A stretch of DNA of 10,430 bases, taken from the NCBI GenBank assembly GCA_026712605.1, contig JAPORL010000193.1, positions 1-10,430 on the forward strand, in the 5' to 3' direction. The first letter of the stretch is position 1. Each line of letters opens with the position of its first letter. Below, in pieces: positions 1 through 7,722 of this stretch. The position numbers were made by a program, and so were the translations under genes. The DNA comes from Pseudobdellovibrionaceae bacterium (GTDB lineage Bacteria; Bdellovibrionota; Bdellovibrionia; Bdellovibrionales; UBA1609). The notes below the pieces were generated by a model, which was not told the DNA's origin, did no database searches, and saw only the letters and a program-made list of their open reading frames with translations.

Positions 1-1181
1 TAAGTGACAACATGAGTAAGAGATTCTTTTTGTCTTGGATCTTGCAAAGGAAGTAAAGGATGCTTGCTAAAAAAGTGAGACACACTAAGTAAAAACAAAG
101 CAATAAAACCTAATAAAGCTCCTATTTCTATCCAACCAAATACAAGATGTTTAAAATCAAATTGAGGATAGACCATCCAATAAAGATCCACATACTGCAT
201 AACTAAAATAAGCAGGCTAGCAATAATTAAAGCACCTTCATCTCTTTTTACCCAACGAGGAAGTAAAAACAAAAAGGGAACAATAAATTTAAACAAAATT
301 AAAGATATAGAAACCCACTTCCAAGCTCCTGTTGAGCGAGGCAAATAATAAATAGCCTCTTCTGGCAAGTTGGCATACCAAATAAGCATATATTGGCTAA
401 AAGCTATATAAGCCCAAAAAATAACAAAACCAAATAAAAACTTTCCCAGATCATGCAGGTGATTTTCATTCATAAGTTTTTTATCTACAACTCCCGTCCT
501 TCTTAAATAAATGATCACTAAAATTAAAACCGCTAAAAAAGACTGAAAAAGACCTGAAAAATTATAAACAGCAAAAATAGTAGAAAACCAATGAGGCTCT
601 AAACTCATTAAAGTATCAAAGCAAAAAAAGGAAAAACTTAAAGTAAATAAAATTAAAAAAGCCACTGAGTAAGGAATGCTTTTATTAGTTAGCTCCGGAT
701 CTCCTGTTTTATCCTGATCTAAAGAAAGCGTATTTAATTTTTTAGAAAATAAAATCCATATTGCAAAAAAGACAATCAAACGAATGAGAAAAAAAGTCCA
801 ATTCAAATACCCTGCTTTATGTTGTAAAAGATAATCACCAGCTACGATATCCTTATTAAACCAAGAATAAAGATAATCTCCTGAAAATAACAAAGCTAAA
901 GCAAATAAAAATCCAAAAGGAAGATAAGCAGAAAAACCCTCCATCAAACGACGAATATTGACACTCCAACCGGCTTTAGTCACATGCTGAATGCTGGTAA
1001 AAAACACTCCACCTAAACTGATAAATAAAACAAACAAACTTGAAGTTAAAAAAGCATGCCAAGTCCTTTTAGAATCCATTAAAAAACCAACAAAAAGTGA
1101 AATTAAACCAATAAAAATAAATATAGAAAAAACAGTTTTTAATTTATCTGGGATTTTAAAATTAACTGATGGGTGTTGCAT
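1..1181 (-). CDS. actF: Alternative complex III subunit ActF, NrfD-like quinol:cytochrome c oxidoreductase membrane subunit (3' end at window edge)
   Basis: Integral membrane subunit of ACIII, paralogous to ActC, in the cytoplasmic membrane. I translated it by hand from ATG at 1181-1179; the frame stays open for 393 codons to the left edge. It shows about ten hydrophobic helices and family landmarks: HVTKAGW at residues 66-72, SLEPHWFSTIFAVYNFSG at 193-210, NLPEEAIYYLPR at 271-282 and a C-terminal DPRQKESL at 381-388. The DPR..ESL ending normally lies within a few residues of the C-terminus, and the two bases left at the edge read TA, so the stop is probably the very next codon. The start lies 8 bases after the actE stop, with AGGA just upstream. 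It is the last act gene visible. ActF is thought to help form the proton path but lacks the quinol site of ActC (family knowledge). Only the last base or residues are missing. Confidence 0.93.
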   Translation of the reverse strand, partial: MQHPSVNFKIPDKLKTVFSIFIFIGLISLFVGFLMDSKRTWHAFLTSSLFVLFISLGGVFFTSIQHVTKAGWSVNIRRLMEGFSAYLPFGFLFALALLFSGDYLYSWFNKDIVAGDYLLQHKAGYLNWTFFLIRLIVFFAIWILFSKKLNTLSLDQDKTGDPELTNKSIPYSVAFLILFTLSFSFFCFDTLMSLEPHWFSTIFAVYNFSGLFQSFLAVLILVIIYLRRTGVVDKKLMNENHLHDLGKFLFGFVIFWAYIAFSQYMLIWYANLPEEAIYYLPRSTGAWKWVSISLILFKFIVPFLFLLPRWVKRDEGALIIASLLILVMQYVDLYWMVYPQFDFKHLVFGWIEIGALLGFIALFLLSVSHFFSKHPLLPLQDPRQKESLTHVVT

Positions 1182-1189
1182 AAATAATC

Positions 1190-1801
1190 CTATTTGTTAC
1201 TCTCACTTGCTTTTTGTAAAAAACGAATATAATGGACAACTGACCATATACTTTCTGATCCTCTATATTTTTCAAAAGAGTCTTTTGCATAATGAGACAT
1301 AACAACCTGCTCATTGGTCTCCAATTGAATGTTATAAGCCCCCATTAAACCTTGTCCCTCATAAATAATATGATAAAGACGTCCCTCTTCATAAGCTTTA
1401 GCTTTATCTGTTAAAAGGCTAGCTGGTTTAATCACCATTTTAGGAGCTACAGTAGCGCCTTCCCCTGCGTCCCCTTTTGATCCATGACAATAAATACAAT
1501 ATCGCTCATAGTGAGCCTTTCCTGTCATTATAATATCTGCTGATTGTGGCAATGGATTTTTTAATTCTCTGCCCGCTTTTAAAGGATCTTTTGTATAGGG
1601 ATAGTAGCGTCTGTTTCTGGCTATTGCGCCTTCAGGGCTTTCTTTCATAAGAAGAGCACCCTCATCTGTTCCCTCTTGAGCCTTCACATTTTTTTGCTTA
1701 GCCATATCTGTTGACCACTCTGAGTCTGTTTGGTTTTTTCCTCCTGAACAAGCACAAGACTCTAAAAATAGTATAAACAAAATTAAATAAAATATTTTCA
1801 T
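1190..1801 (-). CDS. actE: Alternative complex III subunit ActE, monohaem cytochrome c lipoprotein
   Basis: A 203-residue periplasmic-side cytochrome c that belongs to ACIII and passes electrons onward from the complex. The N-terminus is a short hydrophobic signal (residues 3-13) ending in the lipobox-like LESC, with Cys16 as the likely lipidated residue. A single haem c motif CIYCH lies at 102-106, followed by GSKGDAGEG. The likely axial Met is M153 in GQGLMGAYN. The region before the haem (YYPYTKDPLKAGRELKNPLP) has the look of the family, which carries a conserved proline-rich N-terminal part. ATG at 1801-1799 follows the actD stop by 10 bases, with AAGAG five bases upstream, inside the end of actD. 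The stop is TAG. The E at lipobox position -2 is unusual but tolerable. Order and haem content make assignment to ActE secure. Confidence 0.94.
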   Translation of the reverse strand: MKIFYLILFILFLESCACSGGKNQTDSEWSTDMAKQKNVKAQEGTDEGALLMKESPEGAIARNRRYYPYTKDPLKAGRELKNPLPQSADIIMTGKAHYERYCIYCHGSKGDAGEGATVAPKMVIKPASLLTDKAKAYEEGRLYHIIYEGQGLMGAYNIQLETNEQVVMSHYAKDSFEKYRGSESIWSVVHYIRFLQKASESNK

Positions 1802-1811
1802 AAAAACTCTT

Positions 1812-2372
1812 TTAAAATTCTGTTTCCTTTATCTCTGGCGCTTTTAAATCTTTAAAGATAGTTTTTACTTTATCTTTAGGACATTCACTTTCTGCAACAA
1901 ACATAGCAAATTTATGACAAGTTAAATCTTTATCAATCACTGGAGGATTTCTATGAGGCATTCCACAAGCATACATTAAAGCTCCAATGGATCCAAAAGC
2001 AGAAAATAAAATTGTCAATTCAAAAATAATAGGAATAAAAGCCGCTAAAGACCAATGAGGTTTTCCTCCTACAATAATTGGCCAATTCACTGCCGAAGCC
2101 CACCAGGTGAACCACAATCCAAATAAACAACCGCTAATTCCACAAACAAGAGTAAACCAAGGTATCCATGAGCGAGGCGTTTTTGAAGCCTCTTCTAAAC
2201 CATGCACAGGATAAGGTGTAATTGTAATAGGTTTTATTTCTCCTTTTTCATAAACTTTTGAAACGGCCTTTAAAAAATCAGTTTCATCCTTCCACAAAGC
2301 CGCTACACCTAATTGCGCTTTATAGCCAGATGATTTTTTTCTTTTTAAAAATTGAAGTATTTTTAATTTCAA
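1812..2372 (-). CDS. actD: Alternative complex III subunit ActD (DUF3341 membrane protein), UUG start
   Basis: A 186-residue small membrane subunit of ACIII that packs against ActC/ActF; it binds no known cofactor. The soluble N-terminal domain (about 18-60) ends in [10 protein letters not shown] (52-61), the DUF3341 signature. Two transmembrane segments follow at about 69-91 and 109-135, linked by [10 protein letters not shown] (96-105), another strong family marker. The C-terminal tail has [11 protein letters not shown], as usual for the family. The start codon is TTG (2372-2370), overlapping the actC stop TGA (2371-2369) by three of its four bases in TTGA. AAGGAG sits 5 bases upstream and no ATG lies in the conserved N-terminal part, so I take TTG as real. 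The overlap suggests translational coupling to actC. Confidence 0.93.
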   Translation of the reverse strand: MKLKILQFLKRKKSSGYKAQLGVAALWKDETDFLKAVSKVYEKGEIKPITITPYPVHGLEEASKTPRSWIPWFTLVCGISGCLFGLWFTWWASAVNWPIIVGGKPHWSLAAFIPIIFELTILFSAFGSIGALMYACGMPHRNPPVIDKDLTCHKFAMFVAESECPKDKVKTIFKDLKAPEIKETEF

Positions 2373-3721
2373 TGCGACTCCTTATGTCCAACATGTAAAA
2401 CCGGCTTCACTTCAGAAATGGAAATAGCCGGCAAAGCCCGAATGTATAATAAAAATAAAGTTAAAAACATACCAAAACTTCCTATTAGAGATCCAAAATC
2501 AAAAAAGGTCATTTTGAACAAACCCCAATTGGCTGGTAAAAAATCTCTATGTAAAGAGGTAACAATAATCACATATCTTTCAAACCACATACCTATATTT
2601 ACAAAAATAGAAATTACAAACATAGTTTTAATATGACGGCGAATCTTTTTAAACCAAAAAAGCTGAGGTATAAGCACATTGCAAGTTATCATAATCCAAT
2701 ATGACCACCAATAAGGACCAAAAGCTCTATTCAAAAAAGCATATTGCTCATAAGCAGAACCCGAATACCAAGCCATAAAAAATTCACAAGCATAAGCATA
2801 ACCAACCATCATACCAGTAACCATGATAATTTTATTCATGTTTTCCATATGATTAAGCGTGATGTAATCTTTAAATTTAGGAACAAAAGCTCTTACTAAA
2901 CACATTAAAGTAACCACCATTCCAAAACCAGAAAAAATAGCTCCTGCTACAAAATAAGGAGGAAAAATAGTGGTGTGCCAACCCGGTAAACCAGCAACAG
3001 CAAAGTCAAAAGAAACAATACTATGAACAGACAACACCAAAGGAGTGGAAAGAGCGGCGAGTAAAAGATAAGTCATTTCATAATGACTCCAGTTTCGTCC
3101 TGTCCCACGCCAACCTAAAGAAAGAGAACCATAAAAAAAGCGTCTTAATTTTGATTTAGCGCGATCCCTTAAAGCCGCTAAATCAGGAAGCATTCCTATA
3201 TACCAAAAAGCTATAGAGACTAGAGCATAAGTTGAAATAGCAAAGACATCCCAAGTAAGAGGTGATCTAAAATTGATCCACAAAGGACCTCTCTGGTTAG
3301 GATAAGGAAAAAACCAAAAAAATAACCAAGGACGCCCCAGATGAATGACAGGAAATAATCCCGCTGTTAAAACAGCAAACACAGTCATAGCCTCTGCTGT
3401 TCTTGCAATAGAAGTTCTCCACTTTTGACGAAATAAAAATAAAATAGCTGAAATCAAAGTCCCTGCATGCCCGATACCAATCCAAAAAACAAAAGTGATA
3501 ATATCTGTTCCCCAAGCCACAGGATGATTAACACCCATAAGTCCCATACCAATCATTATAATCGCGACCACAACAGCTATATAAAATATAAAAAGAGTAT
3601 TAGCTGAAATTAAAGCTCCAAAATATTTTATGCCCGGTCTGGTTTCAACCAAACCGGCAATATCATCAGTAACTTGCTTTAAACTTTTTTTTCCTAAAAC
3701 TAAGGGACTTCGTTTAATCAT
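2369..3721 (-). CDS. actC: Alternative complex III subunit ActC, NrfD/PsrC-like quinol-oxidising membrane subunit
   Basis: A 450-residue polytopic protein of the NrfD/PsrC family that carries the quinol-oxidation site of ACIII at the periplasmic side of the membrane and hands electrons to the Fe-S clusters of ActB. About ten transmembrane helices are visible. Family landmarks: [13 protein letters not shown] (82-94), [10 protein letters not shown] (123-132), [19 protein letters not shown] (231-249) followed by [13 protein letters not shown] (253-265), and [20 protein letters not shown] (375-394). His127 and Asp158 lie where quinol-site residues are expected, but I have not aligned them. ATG at 3721-3719 lies 19 bases after the actB stop; the Shine-Dalgarno match is weak (AAGA, AGAGA). 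It ends in TGA inside the actD start. The length is normal for the family and I see no break. Confidence 0.96.
   Translation of the reverse strand: MIKRSPLVLGKKSLKQVTDDIAGLVETRPGIKYFGALISANTLFIFYIAVVVAIIMIGMGLMGVNHPVAWGTDIITFVFWIGIGHAGTLISAILFLFRQKWRTSIARTAEAMTVFAVLTAGLFPVIHLGRPWLFFWFFPYPNQRGPLWINFRSPLTWDVFAISTYALVSIAFWYIGMLPDLAALRDRAKSKLRRFFYGSLSLGWRGTGRNWSHYEMTYLLLAALSTPLVLSVHSIVSFDFAVAGLPGWHTTIFPPYFVAGAIFSGFGMVVTLMCLVRAFVPKFKDYITLNHMENMNKIIMVTGMMVGYAYACEFFMAWYSGSAYEQYAFLNRAFGPYWWSYWIMITCNVLIPQLFWFKKIRRHIKTMFVISIFVNIGMWFERYVIIVTSLHRDFLPANWGLFKMTFFDFGSLIGSFGMFLTLFLLYIRALPAISISEVKPVLHVGHKESH
2378..2383 (-). promoter_or_regulatory. Ribosome binding site deciding the UUG start of actD
   Basis: A full AAGGAG lies inside the last codons of actC, 5 bases before TTG at 2372-2370. 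It is the strongest Shine-Dalgarno sequence in the act operon and compensates for the weak start codon; it supports the TTGA overlap as the true start. Confidence 0.7.
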
Positions 3722-3740
3722 AATGTCTTATCTCTTTTCT

Positions 3741-6700
3741 TTAATGATGAGCCTTTTCTTTTTTATAATGAGCTTTACTTTTTTCGCTCGCTTTTTTATT
3801 CCTGATTTTTGTCCTATACTTAACAGCAGGCTTTGTATTCAGCATAGGATCCAATAAAGCATAACTATTTTTTGCATTAAAAAGTTTATTCACTTTAGAG
3901 TTAGAATCATTTAAGTCACCAAAAGTAATGGCCTCTGCTGGACAAGCCAATTGGCAAGCTGTTTTCACATCACCATCTTTTAGCTCTCTGTTTTCTTTTT
4001 TGGCTCTAGCTTTTCCTTCTTGGATTTTTTGCATACAAAAAGTGCATTTCTCCATAACTCCTCTGCCTCTAACCGTTACATCTGGATTCAAAACCAAATT
4101 TAAAGGCTCTTTTATTTTTGTATAATCAAACCAATTAAAGCGACGAACTTTATAAGGACAGTTGTTAGAGCAATAACGAGTTCCTACACAGCGATTGTAA
4201 ATCATGTCATTTGTTCCTTCATCACTATGAACAGTCGCTAAAACGGGACAGACTGTTTCACAAGGTGCATTATCACAGTGCATGCAAACAATAGGCTGAT
4301 GAACAGCCTCTGGCTGAGAGGGATCGCCTTTGTAATAACGATCTACCCTAATCCAGTGCATTTCTCTTCCTTGTAAAACATATTTTTTTCCTACTGTGGG
4401 AATATTGTTTTCTGACTGACAGGCAATCATACAAGTTCCACAGCCATTACAGCTATTCAGATCAATAGACATTCCCCACTTATGCCCTTTGTATTTATGT
4501 TTAGACCACATACTTGGAACTTTATGATGATGAGGTAAACCAGAAGAAGGATCACTTTTAAATTCTTCTAAGGTCGTTTCCAAAATTATTTCCCGCCCCT
4601 CCATAGAATGATGCCCTTGCACATTTGCTAAAGGAATAAACTGATTTGTTTTTTTAATTGAAACTGAAATGTTTGTAAAATTACTATTCTGGGCTAGAGG
4701 ATAAGCATTGACGCCTTTATTATTTCCCACCACTCCAGCTTTTTCCCGACCATAGCCAACAGCCAAAGCTAAGGTATGATCTTCTTGTCCCGGTTGAATA
4801 TGAACAGGAGCTTTTAATTTTTGATCTCCGACTTTTATTAAAAGCACTTCACCTTCTTTTAGTGTTTCCTGCATTGCCGTTTGAGGCGAAACACACAGAT
4901 AATTTTCCCAGCAGATTTTAGTCACAGGATCTGGAAATTCCATTAACCAAGCTACATTAGATAAGTCCCCTTGTTTTAAAGCAGAGCTTTCATAAAGTTG
5001 AAGAAAATATTTCTGTTTTATAGCTGGCTGATACTTTTTAATATTTTTAAGAGCCTCTAATCTAAAAAAACGAGTGGTAGAAATTTTTAATTTATTAGAG
5101 CTTTGAACTCCTTTTTTTAAAAAAGCATTCCAAGAAAGAGCTTTGCTTTTTTGCCAATTTTGTTTGATATATTCATAGAAATTATTTGATAAAAGCCTTT
5201 TTGAACCACTGAGCTTAATCCAAGAGATCAAACTATCTTCAAAAGCTCTTGTCTTATAAAGAGGACGGATAGCCGGCTGTTGAATTGTAAAAGTATCTTT
5301 TTTGAACTCCCAGTCAGACCATTTTTCCAAAGGATGAGAATCTGGTGCAATATAGTCAGCATAAAAGCCCGTCTCATCAATTCTATCTCCTGTATAAACT
5401 ACAAGTTCTGCTTTTTTTAAAGCGGATAAAAACTTCTCTTTTTCAGGATAAGCATAAACAGGATTCACTCCGTGAATAAGCAATCTTTTTACTTTTCCTC
5501 TATCTAAATCTGATATCAATTTTTCCATTTGAGAGTAAGATCCATATTCATAAGGATAGTGTTGAGAGTAGTTGACAGTCTTACCATCATTTCCAAGAGC
5601 TGAATTTAAAAAATTCACTAAAATATGAGTTTGCTCTGAATGCTCGCCTTTTAAACCGCCAAATAAAATAAGAGCTTTTCCTTTATTTTGAATTAAAAGC
5701 CTTGCCCATTCTTTCCATTTTTTAGAAGGAATATTTAAATTAGAAAAAGCAGTCTCATAACTTTTCACTAATCGTCTTAAATAGCTAGGAGCTAAAAAAG
5801 CATTTTGTTTTATCAGCTCAGCAGTTAAAGCCATAAGAGCTGTTAAGTTATCTTGGTTTTGAATTCGGTATCTTTCATCGGCATTAGAGCCTGTTAAAGA
5901 CATTAAAGATTCCAAAACCACCAAACGACTCATTGGATTAGCAGGGTTTCGGGTTTTTGCAAATTGCCTTTGAAATTCAGTGGAGGATAAGTAAGTTCCT
6001 AAAAAATCACAATTCAAAGAGAATAAGAATTGAGCTTTTGAAATGTTATAGGAAGGCGCTATAGCTTTTCCATAAGATTTTTTTTGAGCTGAAAGCAAAT
6101 CCTCCATGCTAACTGGCTCCCAAATATAATGATTGGCTTTAAAATGAGATTGAAAAAGTTTAAAAAGTTTTTGTGTAGAAGGAGAAGGGATACGATTTGT
6201 AAGAAGAGCTGTCCCTCCTTTTTTTAATTCTTCTACCACTGCTTTATCTAAGTCTTCAAAAGAAACACGAATGCTTTGATTGTTGGTTTTTTCATCATTA
6301 AACAAATTTTGTATAGGATTTTTTAATCTTTCAGGATCATACAAACTTAAAATATAAGCACTGGCTCTAGGTGATAAGCCCTGACCGTTTAACAGTTCAG
6401 CCGATTCATTTCCCTCAATTTTTATAGGCCGTCCCTCTCTTGCTTTAATCAAAGTAGAAAAGCCCTCTCGTCCGTCATAATAAGAGGAGGCATAGTAGTT
6501 CGCTTCACCAGGGATAATATCCGCAGGGCGATTGACATAAGGGACCAGCTTTTCAGTGGGACGCCTCATACAGCTTGTGCTGGCTAAAGCCAAACCCGCT
6601 CCCATAATTTGCAAAAATTCACGGCGAGAGGAGCTCATCTCTTCTTGAGTCGGTAAAAAAGACATAAATTCCTTTTTTATAGCCTCTTTAAAATTTGGAC

Positions 6701-6746
6701 TATTTTTATAATCTTCTAAACTCAACCAATATTTTTTTTCTTTCAT
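3741..6746 (-). CDS. actB: Alternative complex III subunit ActB, Tat-exported fused molybdopterin-like and iron-sulfur protein
   Basis: A 1001-residue electron-transfer subunit of ACIII on the periplasmic face. The N-terminal motif WLSLEDYKNSPNFKEAIKKE (7-26) is typical of the ActB family and precedes a Tat signal, SRREFL (40-45) plus a hydrophobic run ending in ASTSC; Cys59 may be lipidated. Residues about 80-690 resemble a molybdopterin oxidoreductase, but in this family the domain holds no cofactor. Residues about 750-945 form a ferredoxin-like domain with four Cys groups: C766/769/772/776, C821/824/829/833, C853/859/863 (CVGTRYCSNNC) and C901/904/931/935. The three-Cys third group fits the known set of three [4Fe-4S] and one [3Fe-4S] cluster. 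The C-terminus is Lys/His rich. ATG at 6746-6744 is 45 bases after the actA stop, with weak AAGAAA upstream. No frameshift or internal stop is visible. Confidence 0.96.
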   Translation of the reverse strand: MKEKKYWLSLEDYKNSPNFKEAIKKEFMSFLPTQEEMSSSRREFLQIMGAGLALASTSCMRRPTEKLVPYVNRPADIIPGEANYYASSYYDGREGFSTLIKAREGRPIKIEGNESAELLNGQGLSPRASAYILSLYDPERLKNPIQNLFNDEKTNNQSIRVSFEDLDKAVVEELKKGGTALLTNRIPSPSTQKLFKLFQSHFKANHYIWEPVSMEDLLSAQKKSYGKAIAPSYNISKAQFLFSLNCDFLGTYLSSTEFQRQFAKTRNPANPMSRLVVLESLMSLTGSNADERYRIQNQDNLTALMALTAELIKQNAFLAPSYLRRLVKSYETAFSNLNIPSKKWKEWARLLIQNKGKALILFGGLKGEHSEQTHILVNFLNSALGNDGKTVNYSQHYPYEYGSYSQMEKLISDLDRGKVKRLLIHGVNPVYAYPEKEKFLSALKKAELVVYTGDRIDETGFYADYIAPDSHPLEKWSDWEFKKDTFTIQQPAIRPLYKTRAFEDSLISWIKLSGSKRLLSNNFYEYIKQNWQKSKALSWNAFLKKGVQSSNKLKISTTRFFRLEALKNIKKYQPAIKQKYFLQLYESSALKQGDLSNVAWLMEFPDPVTKICWENYLCVSPQTAMQETLKEGEVLLIKVGDQKLKAPVHIQPGQEDHTLALAVGYGREKAGVVGNNKGVNAYPLAQNSNFTNISVSIKKTNQFIPLANVQGHHSMEGREIILETTLEEFKSDPSSGLPHHHKVPSMWSKHKYKGHKWGMSIDLNSCNGCGTCMIACQSENNIPTVGKKYVLQGREMHWIRVDRYYKGDPSQPEAVHQPIVCMHCDNAPCETVCPVLATVHSDEGTNDMIYNRCVGTRYCSNNCPYKVRRFNWFDYTKIKEPLNLVLNPDVTVRGRGVMEKCTFCMQKIQEGKARAKKENRELKDGDVKTACQLACPAEAITFGDLNDSNSKVNKLFNAKNSYALLDPMLNTKPAVKYRTKIRNKKASEKSKAHYKKEKAHH

Positions 6747-6791
6747 AGTTTCTTTTTTATTTCATTCCACATAGCCTATAAATTAAAAAAC

Positions 6792-7388
6792 TCAATAGTG
6801 ACAAGTGGAGCAGTTAATAGGGGCTTGACTATGCCCTTCTTTTTTTAAATCCTTCAATAGCTTTTTGTCATCTGGAGACTGGCGATGACAGTTCACACAC
6901 CATCCCATAGACAAATTTTTATATTGACTAACAACTTCCATATTTTCAACAGGACCATGGCAAGTAGCACAGTCTTTTCCAGCTTTAATATGATGAAAGT
7001 GTGAAAATTTAACATGATCGGGAAGCAAATGAACTTTTTGCCAAGCAATAGGCTTGTTTTCGTTATAGGCCTCTGTAATTTTTTTAATCCATGGACTATC
7101 AGTTTTAACAAGGCGATGACAGTTCATGCACACATTTAAACTGGGTAATGAAGAGTGTCTGCTAACATCTACACCCGCATGGCAATAACGACAGTCTATT
7201 TTATATTGTCCCGAATGCAGTTTATGAGAGAAAGGAATAGGCTGATCGGGCTCATAACCATCATTGTAAAATAGACTGATTTTATTGTTGCTTAAAAGGT
7301 AAAAAAATATAGAAATAACCGAAAAAGAACCTATAATAAAAATAGCCCCTGTTAATTTTTTCTTTAAGATTTTTCCTTTAAAATTCAA
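6792..7388 (-). CDS. actA: Alternative complex III subunit ActA, membrane-anchored pentahaem cytochrome c, UUG start
   Basis: A 198-residue multihaem cytochrome that opens the act operon and takes electrons from the ActB Fe-S clusters. One N-terminal transmembrane anchor lies at about 13-32. Five CxxCH haem c motifs follow: CRYCH (66-70), CMNCH (87-91), CATCH (140-144), CVNCH (164-168) and CSTCH (193-197), the number expected for ActA. The paired PFSHKLH (52-58) and HVKFSHFHH (125-133) stretches supply likely distal His ligands. The start is TTG (7388-7386): GAGG lies 8 bases upstream, there is no ATG in frame between the upstream stop (7448-7446) and Met89, and Met89 is already inside the second haem motif. 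It ends in TGA. The protein is slightly short compared with many ActA proteins but complete in motifs. Confidence 0.95.
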   Translation of the reverse strand: MNFKGKILKKKLTGAIFIIGSFSVISIFFYLLSNNKISLFYNDGYEPDQPIPFSHKLHSGQYKIDCRYCHAGVDVSRHSSLPSLNVCMNCHRLVKTDSPWIKKITEAYNENKPIAWQKVHLLPDHVKFSHFHHIKAGKDCATCHGPVENMEVVSQYKNLSMGWCVNCHRQSPDDKKLLKDLKKEGHSQAPINCSTCHY

Positions 7389-7396
7389 AACTGTTA

Positions 7397-7400
7397 CCTC
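7397..7400 (-). promoter_or_regulatory. Ribosome binding site deciding the UUG start of actA
   Basis: On the minus strand GAGG is followed by 8 bases and then TTG at 7388-7386. No ATG or GTG in this frame could start before the transmembrane anchor, so this site supports the UUG start. Confidence 0.55.
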
Positions 7401-7410
7401 AGAATTGTAA

Positions 7411-7439
7411 AATATATCAGCGTTAAACTTGCTTTTACA
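7411..7439 (-). promoter_or_regulatory. Candidate promoter of the act operon
   Basis: On the minus strand TGTAAA (7439-7434), 17 bases, then TATATT (7416-7411), which would give a leader of about 15 bases before UUG. The -35 match is only 3 of 6, the -10 match 5 of 6. A rival is TTGCAT (7477-7472), 18 bases, TAAAAT (7453-7448). In DNA this AT-rich either could be chance; the position, in front of the first act gene after a long gap, is the main support. Confidence 0.35.
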
Positions 7440-7722
7440 TACACTCTATTTTATTTAAAGCTGAATTTTATATGCAATAGCTCTAAAATCTATAAAAAAT
7501 CAAACAAAATCATGCAATTACCACTTTAACTACTGGATAGATAGCTAAATGGCAAATAAAAATTTAAAAAAAAGACTTTGTGTCAGTAGAAATAGAAAGC
7601 TTGTTGTATATGGGCTTGAAACTCCACTCAAACTTAAACTTAATGAAAAGAAAAGGCTATATATCAGCTTTGTAAGAAGCTTTTATTTTTTTGATATTCT
7701 CTTCAAAAAGTTGGAAGTTCTT

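Larger units (their letters stand above)
7389..7722. other. Intergenic stretch between the lolC-type gene and actA, no convincing gene
   Basis: 334 bases of AT-rich DNA. The left part holds the candidate act promoters. The middle and right parts hold a plus-strand reading frame of 62 codons from 7549 that I do not believe. A short inverted repeat AGCTT (7666-7670) / AAGCT (7677-7681) is followed on the plus strand by TTTATTTTTTT; it looks like a weak terminator, but the stem is only 5 bp and no plus-strand gene needs it. I see no clear terminator for the lolC-type gene on the minus strand, so some read-through into act is possible. No tRNA or other RNA gene is seen. Confidence 0.5.

Noticed and set aside
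991..1302. Plus-strand reading frame of 103 codons
   Set aside because: It lies opposite the start of actF and the end of actE, both with clear family motifs; it is a shadow frame.
3741..6746. ActB as a catalytic molybdenum enzyme or as two separate genes
   Set aside because: One open frame spans the whole protein, and ACIII-family ActB proteins have a molybdopterin-like fold without cofactor; the N-terminal half lacks the Cys group for an Fe-S cluster seen in catalytic members.
7666..7692. Hairpin AGCTT/AAGCT followed by a T-run on the plus strand, read as a terminator
   Set aside because: The stem is only 5 bp and there is no plus-strand gene to end; kept only as a remark in the intergenic entry.
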